From assembly GCF_001619875.1 (NCBI RefSeq), contig NZ_LRFC01000001.1, forward strand, positions 62,001 through 126,000: DNA of 64,000 bases. Direction: 5' to 3'. The notes under the pieces are model-generated. The model saw only the letters and a list, made by a program, of their open reading frames with translations. It did no database searches and was not told where the DNA came from. Positions 8,893-17,535 of this stretch are shown here, in pieces. The position numbers were made by a program, and so were the translations under genes. The first letter of the stretch is position 1. Each line of letters starts with the position of its first letter. The DNA comes from Fictibacillus phosphorivorans (GTDB lineage Bacteria > Bacillota > Bacilli > Bacillales > Fictibacillaceae).

Positions 8893-9285
8893 AGTAGTTG
8901 ATCTCCGCTCCAGGTGCTCGCTTTCCGCGGGGCAGGCGGTGAGCCACATTCGGACGTTTCACTCTTAAGTGTCTCACCTGCCCGCCTGTCCCGCAGGAGT
9001 CTCGCACCCTGCACTCCAATCAACTGGCACAGAAGCAAATAAAAATGAGGTTTGAAAGCAACATTCTACCCGAAAAGAGCCTTTCTAGAAGACAGTTACT
9101 AATTGGCATTTTTTATTCTCTTTCATGACAAGTTGATTGTAGCAGAAGGTGGCGAGACTCCTATGGGACGAGCGGTCAGGTGAGACCCTTAATGGCGCAA
9201 AGCGGCAAGGGGCTCACCGGTCGCCCCATGGAAAGCGAGCCACCTGGAGCGGAAATCAACCACTTACAAGAACAACAAAGCCTTC
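8893..9285. repeat. Composite inverted element 1 (two hairpin arms and conserved spacer)
   Basis: Two ~130-bp arms (about 8893-9026 and 9127-9265) are inverted copies of one GC-rich sequence. Each arm begins AGTTGATT on the inner side and ends GGAGCGGA(A/G)ATCAAC on the outer side, so each can also fold on itself. Inside are GCGAGACTCC, CAGGTGAGAC, GGCTCACC and GGAAAGCGAGC blocks. The ~100-bp spacer is recognisably the reverse complement of the spacer of the copy at 22864-23275 (shared TGTTGCTTTCAAA and CTTCTGTG blocks), so the whole ~390 bp behaves as one unit. No transposase is present. The GC content is well above the surroundings. Confidence 0.8.
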
Positions 9286-9302
9286 CTAAACAGCAATTTG
9301 CT

Positions 9303-9331
9303 TTGCACATTTTTCAAATATTCGTTACACT
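9303..9331 (+). promoter_or_regulatory. Sigma-A promoter of the ArsR-type repressor and metal ATPase operon
   Basis: TTGCAC at 9303-9308, 17-bp spacer, TACACT at 9326-9331. Confidence 0.6.
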
Positions 9332-9342
9332 CTAAGTAACAT

Positions 9343-9362
9343 ATATGAGCATATGTTCATAT
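9343..9362 (+). promoter_or_regulatory. CzrA/SmtB-type metal repressor operator
   Basis: ATATGAGCAT followed by ATGTTCATAT is a 20-bp inverted repeat with one mismatch. It matches the ATATGAA-centred 12-2-12 type operator of SmtB/CzrA repressors and begins about 12 bp after the -10 box, where a repressor would block transcription. Confidence 0.7.
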
Positions 9363-9397
9363 AATGATTGAAAGCTGAAAGTAAAGGGGTGGCGGGG

Positions 9398-9712
9398 ATG
9401 ACTGATCATACTAACAAATATGAACAACTTGATGAGGAAACACTATTTATGGTATCTCAAACGTTTAAAGCACTCTCAGATCCGACGCGCATTCGTATTT
9501 TGCATCTGTTAGGGGAAAAGGAATGCAGTGTATCTGTAATCGCTGAAGAGCTCGCTCTCATGCAATCCACCGTATCACATCAATTGCGTTTTTTGAAAAA
9601 TTTAAGGTTAGTAAAATTTAGACGTGCAGGAACAACACTCTTTTATTCAATAGATGATGAACACGTAATGACTCTCTTGCATCAAACGATACATCATGCA
9701 AGACACGATTAA
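9398..9712 (+). CDS. ArsR/SmtB family metal-sensing repressor (CzrA-like)
   Basis: A 104-residue winged-helix repressor. Residues 25-75 hold the HTH ([15 protein letters not shown] ... [14 protein letters not shown]). The last helix carries Asp87-x-His89-x10-His100-x2-His103, exactly the alpha-5 Zn(II)/Co(II) site of SmtB and CzrA, while the alpha-3 CxC site of CadC-type sensors is absent (the ELALMQ region has no Cys pair). ATG at 9398 follows GGGG with good spacing; the TTG at 9368 is less likely. It lies 18 bases before the cadA-type ATPase gene and has its own operator upstream, so it should release both genes when Zn or similar metals bind. Confidence 0.9.
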   Translation: MTDHTNKYEQLDEETLFMVSQTFKALSDPTRIRILHLLGEKECSVSVIAEELALMQSTVSHQLRFLKNLRLVKFRRAGTTLFYSIDDEHVMTLLHQTIHHARHD

Positions 9713-9730
9713 AGGAAGGAGGGGAAAAAT

Positions 9731-11785
9731 ATGAAAGAGCATAAGATTACAGGACTATCTTGCGGCCACTGTGCCTTAAGATTACAAGAGCAGATTCAGC
9801 AGCTTCCGGGCGGTGAAGAAGCGAAAGTTCAATTCAATTCCAGTAAGATCGTACTGGATGAGAAAATGGATATGAAAGCTGTTCGTTCCATTCTTTCTTT
9901 AGAAAATGTACGTTTTGAATCAGATGGAGAACCAACAGGTCCAAACTGGCTGATGATTGGGTTATATGTATCTGTTGCATCTTTTATTGCAGCATTAGGT
10001 GCTGAATGGGTCATGAAAACGGCATATTTACCTATTCTGTTATATGCGGTAGCAACAATCACTTCAGGTTATCCAACGTTTATGAAGGGCCTTCGCAACC
10101 TCACAAAGTTCAAATTCGATATAAACACATTGATGACAGTCGCGCTGATCGGGGCGGTTGCGATTGGAGAATGGAAAGAAGCTGCACTTGTTGCCATTCT
10201 GTTTGGAATCAATGAACTGCTTGAATCTTATGGAATGGAGAAGGCACGCCGTTCGATGGAGACTTTATTAAAGGTCGCTCCAAAAGAAGCTCTGCTTTTA
10301 CAAGACGGTAATACAGAAACCATTTCAATTGAAGAACTAAAAGTAGATGATGTAGTTCTTGTGAAAACCGGTCAAAAGATTCCGTCAGACGGCATTGTCG
10401 TTTATGGTAAAAGCTCAGTGAATGAAGCAGCGATAACGGGTGAATCGCTGCCAGTGGAAAAAGAGAAAGGTGAAACAGTCTTTGGCGGAAGTATTAATAA
10501 TGAAGGTGTACTTCACGTAAAAATCACAAAAACGTACAATCAATCAGCTCTTTCAAAGATTTTGGCTCTCGTTCAAGAAGCACAAGAATCAAAAACACCA
10601 ACAGAGCTGTTTATCAACCGTTTTGCAAATTATTACACACCCATTATCATGGTGATCTCAGCACTCGTCATACTAGTGCCGCCGCTTTTATTAAATGCTT
10701 CGTGGACAGAGTGGTTATACCAAGGCCTTGCCGTTTTGATCGTTGGATGTCCTTGTGCTCTCATCCTTTCTTCACCTATTGCCATTTTATCTGGAATCAC
10801 GGTAAATGCACGAAACGGGATTCTGATCAAAGGCGGAGCGTATTTAGAACAACTTGGAAAAATTGAAATCATCGCGTTTGATAAAACAGGAACTCTCACT
10901 TTAGGGGAGCCGCACGTTGTCGCAGAGGTAGCGTTCCACCCTGATTTTTATAAAGTAGCATATGCAATAGAAAAATCATCTTCCCACCCTTTAGCAAAGG
11001 CGGTTATTGCGAAGTGCAGTGAAATCGGTACTGAAGAAATAGAAGCAGATGAGATCACAACTGTATCCGGTCAAGGTATTACAGCCATTGTGAACGGGGA
11101 AACATATCGAATTGGAAACGAAAAAATGATCGGTGAAGATCAAGCCGACGAAAATGTAAAAAAAGTTATAAGTTCATTAAAAGAAGAAGGAAACACAATC
11201 GTTCTTGTGGCAAGTGAAAATGAAATACTAGGTGTGTTTGCCATAGCAGATGAGATCAGAACTGAAAGTCCAGCTATCGTCCGAGATCTCCATCGAAAAG
11301 GTGTGAGAGAGACTGTGATGTTAACAGGAGATCATCCGGCAGTTGCAGAAAAAGTTGCAAAACGAACAGGGGTTTCCGCTTTCTTTGGAGGACTGCTGCC
11401 TGAAGAAAAGGTAGAAAAGGTAAAGTCACTAAAAGCGAGCGGGAAAGTAGCCATGATTGGTGACGGAATCAATGATGCACCAGCACTCGCAACCGCTGAT
11501 TTAGGAATTGCAATGGGAAAAGGAACGGATAGTGCGATCGAAACAGCAGATATCGTACTCATGCAAGATCATTTAGGCAAACTGCCAGATGCAGTTCAGG
11601 TGTCCAGAAAAGTAAATAGAATCATCAAGTGGAATATCGGATTATCACTTGGACTGAAATTATTGGCATTGCTACTTACCATTCCAGGATGGTTAACATT
11701 ATGGATTGCCATCTTATCTGACATGGGTGCTACGATCCTTGTAACACTGATCAGCTTAACCGTTTTACTTCATAACCGAAAATAA
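9731..11785 (+). CDS. Heavy-metal exporting P1B-type ATPase (CadA/ZntA group)
   Basis: A 684-residue Zn/Cd/Co-type efflux ATPase. An N-terminal HMA domain carries GLSCGHC (Cys11, Cys14). The transmembrane CPC motif (VGCPCALILSSP, about residues 339-341), phosphorylation site DKTGTLT (Asp near 383), the HP locus (SSHPLAK), and hinge [12 protein letters not shown] follow in the usual order. CPC with SPIAIL downstream, together with the SmtB-type repressor next door, points to divalent metals rather than copper. The ATG has an excellent site (GGAAGGAGGGG). Compared with CadA (about 700-720 residues) the metal-binding N-terminus is single. A terminator follows. Confidence 0.9.
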   Translation: MKEHKITGLSCGHCALRLQEQIQQLPGGEEAKVQFNSSKIVLDEKMDMKAVRSILSLENVRFESDGEPTGPNWLMIGLYVSVASFIAALGAEWVMKTAYLPILLYAVATITSGYPTFMKGLRNLTKFKFDINTLMTVALIGAVAIGEWKEAALVAILFGINELLESYGMEKARRSMETLLKVAPKEALLLQDGNTETISIEELKVDDVVLVKTGQKIPSDGIVVYGKSSVNEAAITGESLPVEKEKGETVFGGSINNEGVLHVKITKTYNQSALSKILALVQEAQESKTPTELFINRFANYYTPIIMVISALVILVPPLLLNASWTEWLYQGLAVLIVGCPCALILSSPIAILSGITVNARNGILIKGGAYLEQLGKIEIIAFDKTGTLTLGEPHVVAEVAFHPDFYKVAYAIEKSSSHPLAKAVIAKCSEIGTEEIEADEITTVSGQGITAIVNGETYRIGNEKMIGEDQADENVKKVISSLKEEGNTIVLVASENEILGVFAIADEIRTESPAIVRDLHRKGVRETVMLTGDHPAVAEKVAKRTGVSAFFGGLLPEEKVEKVKSLKASGKVAMIGDGINDAPALATADLGIAMGKGTDSAIETADIVLMQDHLGKLPDAVQVSRKVNRIIKWNIGLSLGLKLLALLLTIPGWLTLWIAILSDMGATILVTLISLTVLLHNRK

Positions 11786-11797
11786 GTTAGACCAAAG

Positions 11798-11820
11798 CCA
11801 TGCACCTGCATGGTTTTTTT
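11798..11820 (+). terminator. Terminator of the cadA-type operon
   Basis: CCATGCA, loop CC, TGCATGG and seven T. The same stem recurs at 50286-50301. Confidence 0.85.
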
Positions 11821-11869
11821 AGTACGATAGATGAGATATAGGGAAACTTTTGGAGGAGGGACGTACATC

Positions 11870-12415
11870 ATGTCGGAAGCGGTATTAACTTTTTTTCATG
11901 AATACAGTGAATGGGCAATTTTCATATCCATTGTTCTTAATGTTATCATCGCGATATTAGGTGTCGTTCCATCTGTTTTTTTAACAGCTGCCAACATTAT
12001 TTTCTTTGGCTTTTGGACGGGTACACTCATTTCCTTTATAGGGGAGGCTGCAGGAGCTGCAATTTCGTTCGCTTTGTATAGAAAAGGGTTTAAACACGTT
12101 ACAAGAAAGAAGCTAAATGGGTACCCCCGGGTGGTAAGGTTGTTAGAAGCAAAAGGGAAAGAAGCATTTTTATTAATAATATCTCTAAGGTTATTGCCTT
12201 TCGTTCCATCAGGGATCGTTACATTTGTCAGTGCAATCGGCGCTGTTTCAGCAGGAGTTTTTATTTTAGCAAGTTCGATCGGTAAAGTGCCTGCATTACT
12301 GCTTGAAGCTTATTCGGTCTATAACATTGCAGAATGGAACACGGAAGGAAAGATCATCTTAGGGGTAGCAGCTGTGATGATTATCTACACCATTATGAAA
12401 AAGAATCGAACATAA
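11870..12415 (+). CDS. VTT-domain (TVP38/TMEM64, DedA-like) membrane protein
   Basis: A 181-residue protein with four to five membrane segments. The central region FFGFWTGTLISFIGEAAGAAISFALYRKGF and LRLLPFVPSGIVTFVSAIGAVS is the SNARE-associated/VTT signature: G-x-x-x-G, then an Arg within a membrane re-entrant loop. Family members are linked to lipid scrambling or undecaprenyl-phosphate recycling. ATG at 11870 follows GGAGGAGGG; the ORF's earlier ATG at 11831 lacks a site. It sits between two metal-efflux operons but nothing in it binds metal. Confidence 0.85.
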   Translation: MSEAVLTFFHEYSEWAIFISIVLNVIIAILGVVPSVFLTAANIIFFGFWTGTLISFIGEAAGAAISFALYRKGFKHVTRKKLNGYPRVVRLLEAKGKEAFLLIISLRLLPFVPSGIVTFVSAIGAVSAGVFILASSIGKVPALLLEAYSVYNIAEWNTEGKIILGVAAVMIIYTIMKKNRT

Positions 12416-12424
12416 GCAAACTGT

Positions 12425-12453
12425 TTGCATACTATAGGGGGGTATAGTATATT
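12425..12453 (+). promoter_or_regulatory. Promoter of the csoR-copA-copZ operon
   Basis: TTGCAT at 12425-12430, 17 bp, TATATT at 12448-12453. It lies about 240 bp from csoR because a repeat element sits between them. Confidence 0.6.
12429..12450 (+). promoter_or_regulatory. CsoR-type copper operator
   Basis: Perfect 8-bp arms ATACTATA and TATAGTAT flank six G, filling the spacer of the csoR promoter. CsoR operators are pseudo-palindromes with a G-tract and this placement would block RNA polymerase. The assignment rests on position and form. Confidence 0.65.
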
Positions 12454-12504
12454 TTATTTATAAATTGTGGAGCTCTTTTCTAAAGTAGTGTTACTCATCA
12501 TTTG

Positions 12505-12660
12505 CAAGTTGATTGAAGCGTAAGGATGCGAGACTCCTGCGGGACAGGTAGGCAGGTGAGACACTTAAGAGTGGAACGTACGAATGTGGCTCACCGCCTG
12601 CCCCGCGGAAAGCGAGCAGCCTGGAGCGGAAAACAACTACTTTCAAGAGCATCATTGTTA
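12505..12660 (+). repeat. Single hairpin element inside the csoR leader
   Basis: One arm of the same family as at 8893 and 22864, orientation AGTTGATTGAAG ... GGAGCGGAAAACAACTACTTTC. It is near full length with all blocks (GCGAGACTCCTGCGGGA, CAGGTGAGACAC, GGCTCACCGCCTGCC, GGAAAGCGAGC). It lies between the copper promoter/operator and csoR and ends about 35 bp before the csoR start, so it must be transcribed as part of the operon's leader. Confidence 0.8.
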
Positions 12661-12693
12661 GTAAAGCATCCCATCTCGAAAGGGTGATAAACG

Positions 12694-12981
12694 ATGGAAC
12701 AAAAAACACATCGCTGTGACAGTGATAAACAAGATTTAAACAATCGTTTAAAAAAGATAGAAGGCCAAGTGCGTGGTCTTCAAAAGATGATAGAAGAGGA
12801 CCGATATTGTATAGATGTTCTCGTGCAGATCTCTGCGGTTACCGCTGGTCTAAAACGAGTGGGCTTTCAATTGATGGAAAGCCACACACAGCATTGTGTA
12901 GCAGATGCGATCAAGTCCGGAAATGGTGAGGATTCTATTGAAGAATTGATGAGAGTGATTAAGCAGTTCTCCAAATCGTAA
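12694..12981 (+). CDS. csoR: Copper-sensing repressor CsoR
   Basis: A 95-residue all-helical repressor of the CsoR/RcnR family. The Cu(I) site is complete: Cys39, His64 and Cys68, with the 25- and 4-residue spacing of known CsoR proteins. The helix NRLKKIEGQVRGLQKMIEEDRYC is diagnostic. An extra Cys8 lies in the flexible N-terminus. Start ATG follows AAAGGGTG. It heads csoR-copA-copZ, a variant of the B. subtilis order (csoR, copZ, copA). It should repress its own promoter at 12425 until Cu(I) binds. Confidence 0.93.
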   Translation: MEQKTHRCDSDKQDLNNRLKKIEGQVRGLQKMIEEDRYCIDVLVQISAVTAGLKRVGFQLMESHTQHCVADAIKSGNGEDSIEELMRVIKQFSKS

Positions 12982-12996
12982 AAGAAGGTGAAAACC

Positions 12997-15399
12997 ATGA
13001 GCCAAAGAGAAACAAACCTTGGGATTACAGGCATGACTTGTTCAGCCTGTGCTGTTCGTATTGAGAAAGTGTTGAACAAAATGGATGGTGTTGACGCAAA
13101 TGTAAACTTAGCCATGGAAAAAGCCTCTGTAACGTTTGATCCTGAAATCACAACGATTGGAGAGATTGAACAAAAAATAGAGAAGCTAGGCTATGGAGTA
13201 GCAAAAGAGAAAGTTGAGCTTGATATCTCTGGTATGACATGTGCCGCTTGCTCAACGCGAATTGAAAAAAGTTTAAACCGAATGGATGGTGTTTCTCATG
13301 CCACCGTCAATTTATCAGGAGAAACTGGAACGATCGAATACAATCCTTCTACGGTTTCGGTAGAAGATATTTTAAGAAAAATAGAGAAACTGGGCTATAA
13401 AGGCTCTATTAAGCAAGATCGGGAATCAAGCATTACGAAGAAGGAAGAAGAAATTTCGGCTAAAAAGAGAAAGCTGATTCTCTCGATCGTCTTATCGCTG
13501 CCGCTATTATATACGATGATCGCTCATATGCCTTGGGATTTTGGACTTCCTCTTTCGCATCTTTTAATGAACCCTTGGTTTCAATTAGTGCTCGCTTCAG
13601 TCGTTCAGTTTTATATCGGGGGACCGTTTTACGTAGGAGCTTATCGAGCGCTTCGAAATAAGAGTGCGAACATGGATGTGCTAGTGGCATTGGGAACATC
13701 AGCCGCGTTTTTTTATAGTGTTGTAGAAGCGTTCAAAACAATCGGAAACCCGAACAGCATGCCAGAGCTGTATTTCGAAACGAGTGCGGTTTTAATTACA
13801 TTGATTTTAGTAGGGAAATATTTTGAGACACTCGCAAAAGGAAGAACAACTGAAGCCATTTCTAAGCTGCTTAACCTTCAAGCGAAGGAAGCTACTGTTA
13901 TTCGTAATGGAGAAGAAGTAAAGATCCCACTAGATCAAGTCGTTGTCGGTGATCTCTTTCTCGTAAAACCAGGCGAAAAAATCCCTGTAGATGGCAAGGT
14001 GCTGTCAGGGAATTCCTCGATTGATGAAAGTATGATAACAGGAGAATCCCTACCAGTTGAAAAAGCAGTAGGTGATTTTGTTATCGGTTCGACGATTAAC
14101 AAAAATGGAACACTCAGGGTGGAAGCTCAAAGAGTTGGTAAAGAAACAGCACTTGCTGGAATCATTAAGATCGTTGAAGAAGCACAAGGGTCGAAAGCGC
14201 CTATTCAGCGAATGGCTGATTACATCTCTGGCATATTCGTTCCAATTGTTGTAGGAATAGCGGTTGCCGCTTTTATCGCATGGTATTTCTTTGTGGATCC
14301 CGGCAACTTGCCACAAGCACTTGAAGTTTCGATCGCGATCTTAGTAATTGCATGTCCCTGTGCACTAGGTTTAGCAACACCAACCTCTATTATGGTGGGG
14401 ACAGGTAAAGGAGCGGAACAAGGTATTCTCTTTAAAGGAGGCGAATACCTGGAGGGCGCACACAGAATCAATGCTATTCTTTTAGATAAAACCGGAACGG
14501 TAACGAATGGGAAACCGGAAGTAACCGATTTAGTAGAGGTAAAGGAAGGGTTTCTATCTGAAGTGATCTCAGCAGAAAAAAGTTCAGAGCATCCTTTGGC
14601 TGAAGCGATTGTAGAGTACGGAAAAAGTAATGGGATTTCTCTTACTGATTCCGATTCCTTCAATGCCATCCCAGGTCATGGAATTGAAGCTCTAGTGAAC
14701 GGAAAAGCGGTTCTCGTTGGAACGAGAAAACTGATGAAAGAAAAATCTATTGCATATTCAGAGCATGAAGCGTTGCTTGAAAAGTATGAGCTTGAAGGCA
14801 AAACCGCAATGCTCGGGGCGGTAGATGGTGAACTCGTTTCAATCATCGCTGTTGCTGACACCGTTAAGGACTCATCCAAAAAGGCGATTAACCGCTTAAC
14901 TGAAATGGGAATCGATGTGTATATGATCACGGGTGACAATGAACGAACTGCACATGCGATTGCCAAACAGGTTGGGATCTCTGGGGTATTTGCAGAAGTG
15001 CTTCCTGATGAAAAAGCACGTAAAGTGAATGAGCTACAGGAAAAAGGGAAAATCGTTGCGATGGTCGGTGATGGGATCAATGATGCTCCTGCTCTTGCAA
15101 CTGCTGATATTGGAATGGCAATTGGAACCGGCACAGATGTGGCGATTGAGGCAGCAGACGTAACACTTGTTGGAGGAGATTTGAATCATATCCCAAAAGC
15201 AATCGAATTAAGCCGAAAGACAATGCGAAACATCAGGCAAAACTTGTTCTGGGCTCTATTTTATAATTCAGCAGGGATTCCGATTGCTGCATTCGGCTTG
15301 CTGGAACCGTGGGTTGCGGGTGCTGCAATGGCCTTCAGCTCTGTGTCAGTTGTCACTAATGCATTGCGGTTAAAACGATTAAAACTAAACGAAAACTAG
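12997..15399 (+). CDS. copA: Copper-exporting P1B-type ATPase CopA
   Basis: An 800-residue Cu(I) exporter. Two N-terminal HMA domains each carry the Cu motif (GMTCSAC, GMTCAAC). Eight membrane segments follow with CPC near residues 452-454 ([14 protein letters not shown]), DKTGTVT (Asp near 497), [19 protein letters not shown] and [12 protein letters not shown]. The membrane residues YNSAGIP and [14 protein letters not shown] late in the protein are the MA-SS signature of Cu(I) transporters. ATG at 12997 follows AAGAAGGTG; a GTG at 12988 sits within that site. The gap to csoR is 15 bases. Confidence 0.95.
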   Translation: MSQRETNLGITGMTCSACAVRIEKVLNKMDGVDANVNLAMEKASVTFDPEITTIGEIEQKIEKLGYGVAKEKVELDISGMTCAACSTRIEKSLNRMDGVSHATVNLSGETGTIEYNPSTVSVEDILRKIEKLGYKGSIKQDRESSITKKEEEISAKKRKLILSIVLSLPLLYTMIAHMPWDFGLPLSHLLMNPWFQLVLASVVQFYIGGPFYVGAYRALRNKSANMDVLVALGTSAAFFYSVVEAFKTIGNPNSMPELYFETSAVLITLILVGKYFETLAKGRTTEAISKLLNLQAKEATVIRNGEEVKIPLDQVVVGDLFLVKPGEKIPVDGKVLSGNSSIDESMITGESLPVEKAVGDFVIGSTINKNGTLRVEAQRVGKETALAGIIKIVEEAQGSKAPIQRMADYISGIFVPIVVGIAVAAFIAWYFFVDPGNLPQALEVSIAILVIACPCALGLATPTSIMVGTGKGAEQGILFKGGEYLEGAHRINAILLDKTGTVTNGKPEVTDLVEVKEGFLSEVISAEKSSEHPLAEAIVEYGKSNGISLTDSDSFNAIPGHGIEALVNGKAVLVGTRKLMKEKSIAYSEHEALLEKYELEGKTAMLGAVDGELVSIIAVADTVKDSSKKAINRLTEMGIDVYMITGDNERTAHAIAKQVGISGVFAEVLPDEKARKVNELQEKGKIVAMVGDGINDAPALATADIGMAIGTGTDVAIEAADVTLVGGDLNHIPKAIELSRKTMRNIRQNLFWALFYNSAGIPIAAFGLLEPWVAGAAMAFSSVSVVTNALRLKRLKLNEN

Positions 15400-15411
15400 G
15401 AGGAAGAAACA

Positions 15412-15621
15412 ATGGAAAAGAAAACATTAAAAGTAGAAGGTATGACATGCGGACATTGTAAAGCTGCCGTAACGAACGCACTTAATGAACTGGATGGCGT
15501 AAAAAATGTGGTTGTTCACTTAGAAACAGGAAACGTGGATGTCGAAGTGGATAGCACGAAAGTGACGGATGCAGAAATGCGTGAAGCAATTGAAGAGCAA
15601 GGGTATGATGTTAAAGCATAA
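15412..15621 (+). CDS. copZ: Copper chaperone CopZ
   Basis: A 69-residue HMA-domain protein with GMTCGHC at residues 10-16 and the ferredoxin-like pattern ending EEQGYDVKA. It delivers Cu(I) to CopA and CsoR. It starts 12 bases after copA with AGGAGG in front and is the last gene of the operon; a strong terminator follows about 80 bp later. Confidence 0.93.
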   Translation: MEKKTLKVEGMTCGHCKAAVTNALNELDGVKNVVVHLETGNVDVEVDSTKVTDAEMREAIEEQGYDVKA

Positions 15622-15700
15622 GATGAATAAGGCTTCTTCAAGTAGAGATAACTGAAAAAGTCACAAAATAACATGATTGTTGCTTTGATGCATCTTAAAG

Positions 15701-15746
15701 AAAGGCTCAAATCCACTCGTATTTACGAGGTATTTGAGCCTTTTTA
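15701..15746 (+). terminator. Terminator of the csoR-copA-copZ operon
   Basis: AAAGGCTCAAAT pairs with ATTTGAGCCTTT, with an inner ACTCGT/ACGAG stem, then T. Confidence 0.85.
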
Positions 15747-15907
15747 TAATAGGTTCTCTTTTTTGAGAGAGAAAACAAGATAAAACAAGCTTTCATTTAG
15801 AGAATCAGGAGAAAATAAGGGCTTTCTGGTTCCAAAGACCGCTGAAATGACTAGATAACGTGTTTTAATCCATAATGTAGTCCCGAAGTAAGGTGAAAGC
15901 TAACGAT

Positions 15908-16000
15908 TGAGCGAAAACAGCTGTGTTGTGAGCGGAAATGGCAAGCTGGTGAGCGAAACGGAGCTCCGACTGAGCGAAAACCCCATTCGTTTGCGCGAAA
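15908..16000 (+). repeat. Intergenic 21-bp periodic array 3 (core TGAGCGAAA)
   Basis: Cores start at 15908, 15929, 15950, 15971 and 15992, exactly 21 bp apart (second reads TGAGCGGAA, fifth TGCGCGAAA). The array lies between the copZ terminator and the next bidirectional terminator, in a gap of about 590 bp that holds no gene I can support. Confidence 0.85.
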
Positions 16001-16080
16001 GTGTAATAAATAAAAGAACACGTACCGTAAAAAATGATGCTGCATCAATTTTCTGTAATTGGGTGCTTAAAGGACATATG

Positions 16081-16110
16081 AAAAAGACCAGACAAAAGTC
16101 TGGTCTTTTT
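16081..16110. terminator. Bidirectional hairpin terminator before wrbA
   Basis: AAAAAGACCAGAC, loop AAAA, GTCTGGTCTTTTT; symmetrical, and downstream of the minus-strand wrbA gene. Confidence 0.8.
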
Positions 16111-16208
16111 CATGTCAATTACATATCTAATACAGCTAAAAGGCTTGTGAATTACAATTTTCTCTAAGAGAGAACCAGTGATCCTTTTTGTACGTTATTT
16201 TTTATTTT

Positions 16209-16835
16209 TTATAGATTGCCTTTCAATGCTTTCGCTACTTTGGCTACTCGTCCACCAAGACGAGACGCCATCGTTTTCTCGACATCTTGAGGCTGTTGAC
16301 TTCCGTCTGCCCCTGCAACCGTTGAAGCCGCATAAGGAGAACCGCCAATCCCATCCGATGTCATCTGTTCCGGATTCTCACCATATGGCAGACCAACATA
16401 AATCATTCCAAAGTGCATAAGAGGTACGAATGAAGTGATAGCCGTAGATTCTTGACCGCCATGAATCGTGTTAGAACTTGTAATGACAGCAGTGGCTTTT
16501 CCTTCTAGATCACCATTTGCCCAAAGGCCACCAGCCGAATCAAGCAATTGTTTAATTTGAGCAGGCATCATGCCATATCGAGTTGGAATGCCCCATACGA
16601 TTCCGTCTGCCCATTTTAAGTCATCAAGGGTTACTTCAGGAATATCTCCTTGAGCCTCTTGTGCTTTAACATAAGCATCTTGTTGCGACATATACTTTTT
16701 CGTAACTTCAAATTCTGGAACTTTAACAACCTTTACCTCAGTGCCATCTACTTGCTTTACGCCTTCAGCGGCTGCAAGTGCCATCTCATAAATGTGGCCA
16801 TAAGAGCTATAATATACTACCAAAATGTTAGCCAT
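16209..16835 (-). CDS. wrbA: NAD(P)H:quinone oxidoreductase WrbA
   Basis: A 208-residue flavodoxin-like protein. It opens MANILVVYYSSYGHIYEMA, the FMN phosphate loop of WrbA, and holds WADGIVWGIPTRYGMMPAQIKQLLDSAGGLW, STNTIHGGQE-like loop SSNTIHGGQESTAI, and the C-terminal signature GGSPYAASTVAGADGSQQP. It reduces quinones by two electrons, avoiding radicals. ATG at 16835 follows TAGGAGGT; an upstream extension of 12 residues has no site. Confidence 0.93.
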   Translation of the reverse strand: MANILVVYYSSYGHIYEMALAAAEGVKQVDGTEVKVVKVPEFEVTKKYMSQQDAYVKAQEAQGDIPEVTLDDLKWADGIVWGIPTRYGMMPAQIKQLLDSAGGLWANGDLEGKATAVITSSNTIHGGQESTAITSFVPLMHFGMIYVGLPYGENPEQMTSDGIGGSPYAASTVAGADGSQQPQDVEKTMASRLGGRVAKVAKALKGNL

Positions 16836-16898
16836 GATATACCTCCTAAAATTTTTATGACTTAAGTACACTTCCCTTTTTTAATCATTTGAAATCAT

Positions 16899-16932
16899 AA
16901 AAAAAACCACCTGACGTTTCAGGCGGTTGGTT
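16899..16932 (-). terminator. Terminator of the Pro/Tyr-tailed protein gene
   Basis: On the minus strand CCGCCTGA, loop AACG, TCAGGTGG and eight T. Confidence 0.8.
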
Positions 16933-17394
16933 TTAATAAGGATACGGGTAAGGATAAGGCGGGTAGTAAGGATAGTAAGGATAGTACGGATAAGGATATG
17001 GCGGATAATAGGGATACAGAGATAATGCAGCAAGTGCTGCAAGCGGATAGATCTGACGATAAAAGCGGCGGTAATAGGGACGGGGACGGCCATAATATTG
17101 ACGCTGATTTCGCTGCCCGCCTTGCTGACTTTGTTGTCCTTGCTGTCCTTGCTGTGTCTGTTGTCCTTGCTGGCTCATTTGTGGACTTTCTTGTTCAGAT
17201 TCTTCTGCTGGCATCATGTTTTGCGGAACCATGATATACACATTTTTTTTATCTAAATCAGTAATGATTCCTTCAACTTCTTGCCCATCACGGGTTTTAA
17301 TCGTGACATGATAATACATATGCTGCTTGCACAACTGATGCATACTTTCTGCTCGCAGCTGTTCTTGCAGATTTTCATTTTCGTTGCTCATCAT
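16933..17394 (-). CDS. Small protein with Sm-like N-terminal domain and Pro/Tyr-rich tail (paralogue 1)
   Basis: A 153-residue protein of no family I can name. Residues 15-60 (LCKQHMYYHVTIKTRDGQEVEGIITDLD...VYIMVP) have the strand-Gly-strand-Asp pattern of Sm/Hfq-like small barrels. A Gln/Ser-rich low-complexity linker (about 65-105, five QQGQQ-like units) follows, then basic Arg/Tyr residues, a short hydrophobic segment (LAALAALSL) and a tail of about 35 residues made almost only of Tyr and Pro. Two ATGs in tandem at 17394 follow GGAG. It is clearly related to the protein at 54760: both share the barrel motif, the H-L-C-K/R start and the tail. A coat or surface role is guesswork. Confidence 0.75.
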   Translation of the reverse strand: MMSNENENLQEQLRAESMHQLCKQHMYYHVTIKTRDGQEVEGIITDLDKKNVYIMVPQNMMPAEESEQESPQMSQQGQQTQQGQQGQQSQQGGQRNQRQYYGRPRPYYRRFYRQIYPLAALAALSLYPYYPPYPYPYYPYYPYYPPYPYPYPY

Positions 17395-17500
17395 TATCAC
17401 TCCTTCCCATTTTATCTTTATTTTCAAGTTAACAAAGTTATGCCATGGAAGGTGAAAACAGTTCGACACGAAAACGGTTATCTATAATAAAGCTGCGCAC

Positions 17501-17529
17501 AAAAAAACTGCTTTTGACAGCAGTTCTTT
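17501..17529 (-). terminator. Terminator of the PAP2 gene
   Basis: On the minus strand AACTGCT, loop GTCAA, AGCAGTT and a T run. Confidence 0.8.
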
Positions 17530-17535
17530 AGTAAA

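Noticed and set aside
8705-9019. Minus-strand frame of 104 codons, and similar ones at 22864-23164 and 51456-51740.
   Set aside because: They run across the GC-rich hairpin elements and share spurious Pro/Arg/Ser-rich strings; not genes.
14220-15134. Long minus-strand frames (149 and 152 codons) inside copA, and similar ones in cadA, clpE and the kinase gene.
   Set aside because: Antisense shadows of strongly coding frames with no ribosome-binding site.
15908-16000. Considered as a CRISPR array.
   Set aside because: Repeats of about 9 bp with 12-bp spacers and no cas genes; CRISPR repeats are 23 bp or longer with similar-sized spacers.
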